Of a DNA stretch of 64,000 nt, positions 63,379 through 64,000 are shown piece by piece. Source of the stretch: Paenibacillus sp. Soil750 (GTDB lineage Bacteria > Bacillota > Bacilli > Paenibacillales > NBRC-103111); NCBI RefSeq assembly GCF_001428045.1, contig NZ_LMSD01000023.1, positions 186,001 to 250,000 of the forward strand, in the 5' to 3' direction. Each line of letters starts with the position of its first letter. Position 1 is the stretch's first letter. The notes under the pieces were generated by a model, which saw only the letters and a program-made list of their open reading frames with translations, had not been told where the DNA came from and made no database searches. The position numbers and the translations under genes are program-made.

Positions 63379-64000
63379 GTGAGTAGGGGAAATAAAAAGA
63401 CAAAGCAAGTTGTGGGCGGCATGGTTTCGATGGGGTTGGTGGTTTCTGTGGTTCTTAGCGGGTGTAGCTCAGATAAGAAAGAAGAACCCACTGCCACGGG
63501 CACCAGTTCAGCAGCACCCAAGACGACCGCAGCAGTCGAGCCATCGAAAGAGTTGGTGAATATTAGTTGGTATATGCGTAAACCGATTGATACGATGAAG
63601 GATCAAGAAGCCATTGAAGCGGAAGCGAATAAAACGATTAAGAACGCTGTAAACGCGAATCTGCATTTTAACTTTATTGACGCAGCAAGCTGGGAAGACA
63701 AAATGAAATTGATGTCAGCCTCAGGCGAACCCTACGATCTGGTATTTACTTCGAACTGGACGAACCCGATCGATTCGAATGTGCAGAAAGGCGCATTTCT
63801 ACCACTGGATGATCTTCTGAAGAAATATGGGCAGGATATTCTCGCGAAAGTGGATAAACGCTCTTGGAAGTCAGTGACGTATAATGGCAAGATTATGGCG
63901 ATTCCATCCCAGTCACCTTTCACAACGCCATCAGGTATTGTATTCAAAAAAGATTTGGTGACGAAGTACAATGTGGATTATAAGAAAATTAAAAATCTAC
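63379..64000 (+). CDS. Extracellular sugar-binding lipoprotein, N-terminal part (runs off the window)
   Basis: Open from a GTG at 63379 to the window end (207 residues visible). The GTG is chosen because AAGGAGGT lies seven bases upstream; an in-frame ATG at 63373 is too close. The signal peptide (SRGNKKTKQ, hydrophobic core) ends in the lipobox LSGC, followed by a Thr/Ser/Pro/Ala linker and a binding domain ('LMSASGEPYDLVFTSNW') very like the one of the 37523 protein. It belongs to the importer whose permeases precede it. Confidence 0.9.
   Translation, partial: MSRGNKKTKQVVGGMVSMGLVVSVVLSGCSSDKKEEPTATGTSSAAPKTTAAVEPSKELVNISWYMRKPIDTMKDQEAIEAEANKTIKNAVNANLHFNFIDAASWEDKMKLMSASGEPYDLVFTSNWTNPIDSNVQKGAFLPLDDLLKKYGQDILAKVDKRSWKSVTYNGKIMAIPSQSPFTTPSGIVFKKDLVTKYNVDYKKIKNL

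Overview
The window looks like chromosomal DNA from a low-to-mid GC, endospore-forming Firmicute of the Paenibacillus type. The signs are strong AGGAGG ribosome binding sites with frequent GTG/TTG starts, many AraC-type and YesM/YesN-like regulators, four lipoprotein plus two-permease sugar ABC importers without an ATPase gene, YjcZ-like tiny membrane proteins, and cre-like (CcpA) and CcpN-like sites. The genus assignment is inference from gene content.

Layout. 1-1122: end of a Gfo/Idh/MocA oxidoreductase and a convergent AraC regulator. 1233-11194: sugar locus with a membrane-anchored AraC regulator, two permeases, binding lipoprotein, GH95-like hydrolase, cupin and oxidoreductase. 11195-15431: mixed metabolic genes (TIM-barrel isomerase, aldo/keto reductase, epimerase) among decayed fragments. 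15646-20824: thiazole/oxazole-modified-microcin (TOMM)-type island: a cyclodehydratase/YcaO fusion diverging from a small Gly/Phe-tailed protein and a ThiF-like maturation protein, followed by two tandem YjcZ-like genes not obvious at normal length cut-offs. 21089-23538: HipA-like kinase, VOC protein and an ACT-like protein, with gene remnants.

24030-33844: glucuronoxylan (aldouronate) locus: AraC regulator, GH67 alpha-glucuronidase with all three catalytic acids at the expected spacing, importer, and a GH2 enzyme with a duplicated C-terminal domain. 34006-48173: mannan/N-glycan-type locus: YesM/YesN two-component system, importer, GH125, a clan GH-A enzyme that may be a beta-mannosidase, and GH38. 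48422-53616 (minus strand): a TTTACA-N17-TATAAT promoter, a cyclic-di-GMP-I riboswitch with a terminator, a methyl-accepting chemotaxis protein and, probably in the same operon, a stand-alone adenylation-thiolation-reductase NRPS protein. 53914-57197: rhamnogalacturonan lyase PL11 and unsaturated-rhamnogalacturonyl hydrolase GH105. 57445-61139: SR1P-like peptide, pyruvate phosphate dikinase and its regulatory protein behind CcpN-like motifs. 61473-64000: two permeases and the start of a binding lipoprotein of a fourth importer.

Most of the window therefore serves uptake and cytoplasmic breakdown of plant-type oligosaccharides. The two places most worth following are the TOMM-like island, whose substrate is not evident, and the c-di-GMP-controlled chemoreceptor/carboxylate-reductase operon.
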